This document shows, piece after piece, positions 63,440 to 64,000 of a DNA stretch of 64,000 nucleotides; position 1 is the stretch's first letter; each line of letters begins with the position of its first letter. This stretch comes from Hydractinia symbiolongicarpus (lineage: Eukaryota > Cnidaria > Hydrozoa > Anthoathecata > Hydractiniidae). Made by a program: the position numbers and the translations under genes. Location: positions 372,001 through 436,000 of the forward strand of contig NC_079887.1 of NCBI RefSeq assembly GCF_029227915.1. The letters are read 5' to 3'. The notes under the pieces are model-generated. The model made no database searches. It was not told the origin of the DNA and worked only from the letters and a program-made list of their open reading frames with translations.

Positions 63440-64000
63440 CCGTATAGTCAAAAGTATACAAAGAAAGTACCTAGGGAGTAAACTCATTTCAAGAATGATT
63501 TTTTAAATTATTTTTTCCCCACTAAAACGCATAAGACTTGTAGTTTTTAAAAATGTTTTCATTTTTGATGAGACGCTGAATAAAAGAAGTTTAATCGCCG
63601 GCAAACGAAAACCCGCGATTTCCCGTAAATCCCGGGCTTGGCCCGTATAGTCAAAAGTATACAAAGAAAGTACCCAGGGAGTAAACTCATTTCCCGAACG
63701 ATTTTTTATATTATTTTTTTACCACTAAACGCATGAGACTTGTAGTTTTCAAAAATAATTCATATTTGATGGGACGCTGAATAAAAAAAGTTTAATCGCC
63801 GGCAAACGAAAATCCGCGATTTCCCGTAAATCCCGGACTCGGCCCGTATAGTCAAAAGTATACAAAGAAAGTACCCAGGGAGTAAACTCATTTCCCGAAC
63901 GATTTTTTAAATTATTTTTTCACCACTAAAACGCATGAGACTTGTAGTTTTCAAAAATGTTTTCATTTTTGATGAGACGCTGAATAAAAGCAGTTTTATC
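63440..64000. repeat. Zone F: diverged monomers after the homogenised block
   Basis: Two full monomers (63440-63642 and 63643-63843) and 157 bp of a third. The first has ctagggag, ttcaagaatgatt and tttttcccc. The second has tatattatttttttaccac, aaaaataattcatat and ataaaaaaag. These private changes contrast with the near-identical copies just upstream and resemble zone B monomers at about 23760 and 24370. The last copy is cut by the window edge. Confidence 0.75.

Larger units (their letters stand above)
1..64000. repeat. Satellite DNA array, 203-bp monomer, about 316 head-to-tail copies
   Basis: The motif ccgtatag, or a one-base variant of it, returns every 200-203 bp from base 1 to the end, and the sequence between is recognisably the same monomer every time. 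All copies point the same way and nothing foreign interrupts them. Counting the consensus gives 203 bp and 77 G+C (38%). Landmarks by monomer position: GTATAC palindrome 15-20, two T6 tracts at about 60-65 and 72-77, GCCGGC palindrome 158-163, CCCG motifs near 173, 183, 192 and 203. The copy number is window length divided by a mean of about 202 bp. Arrays of this size and monomer length are typical of eukaryotic centromeric or other heterochromatic satellites. That location is inference; no flanking DNA is present to confirm it. Confidence 0.98.

Noticed and set aside
1-64000. CRISPR array
   Set aside because: The repeat is about 203 bp with no unique spacers; the whole period is repeat. No cas genes are present.
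1-64000. Tandem retrotransposon, rDNA spacer or 5S rDNA array
   Set aside because: No 5S or other rRNA gene, no internal control regions, no terminal repeats, no primer-binding site or polypurine tract, and no target-site duplications are seen in the monomer.

Overview
The whole 64 kb window is one uninterrupted satellite DNA array. A monomer of about 203 bp (usual lengths 200-203 bp, short variants of about 196 and 193 bp) is repeated head to tail, always in the same orientation, about 316 times. I see no gene, RNA gene, transposon, CRISPR array or unique spacer. The short open frames are by-products of the repeat. They recur once per monomer on both strands, and 203 is not a multiple of 3, so the frame shifts at every monomer junction and the frames stay under about 85 codons.

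The consensus monomer has about 38% GC and is compositionally split. Monomer positions 41-150 are AT-rich with T6 tracts. Positions 151-203 are about 55% GC, with CpGs and CCCG motifs spaced about one helical turn apart. Monomer position 1 is set here at the first base of ccgtatag. A nucleosome-scale satellite this long suggests a eukaryotic centromeric, pericentromeric or other heterochromatic block. The species cannot be named from the sequence.

Layout. Zone A (1 to about 21070) is a complex higher-order array. A block of about 20 monomers recurs at about 811, 6892 and 13777 (offsets 6.08 and 6.88 kb), with shorter 2-, 3-, 7- and 8-monomer duplications between. Zone B (21071-27342) is more heterogeneous, with local duplications of 1, 3 and 5 monomers. 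Zone C (27343-46516) is built from related units of 18, 24, 31 and 15 monomers, each opening with the same two-monomer marker cassette (28758, 32390, 37237, 43490; a fifth copy at 46517). Zone D (46517-58820) tiles as a 5-monomer remnant, then 2 x 2216 bp (11 monomers), then 2 x 3430 bp (17 monomers). Zone E (58821-63439) has a 7-monomer copy of the end of zone D, then 2 x 1001 bp (5 monomers). Zone F (63440-64000) returns to more diverged monomers like those of zone B.

There is no gene system here. The interest is the record of repeated unequal exchange: nested, nearly identical segmental duplications, chimeric monomers that mark exchange points, and indels that order the events. All boundaries were read by eye from diagnostic variants and placed at the nearest monomer junction, so true breakpoints may lie up to a monomer or more away.
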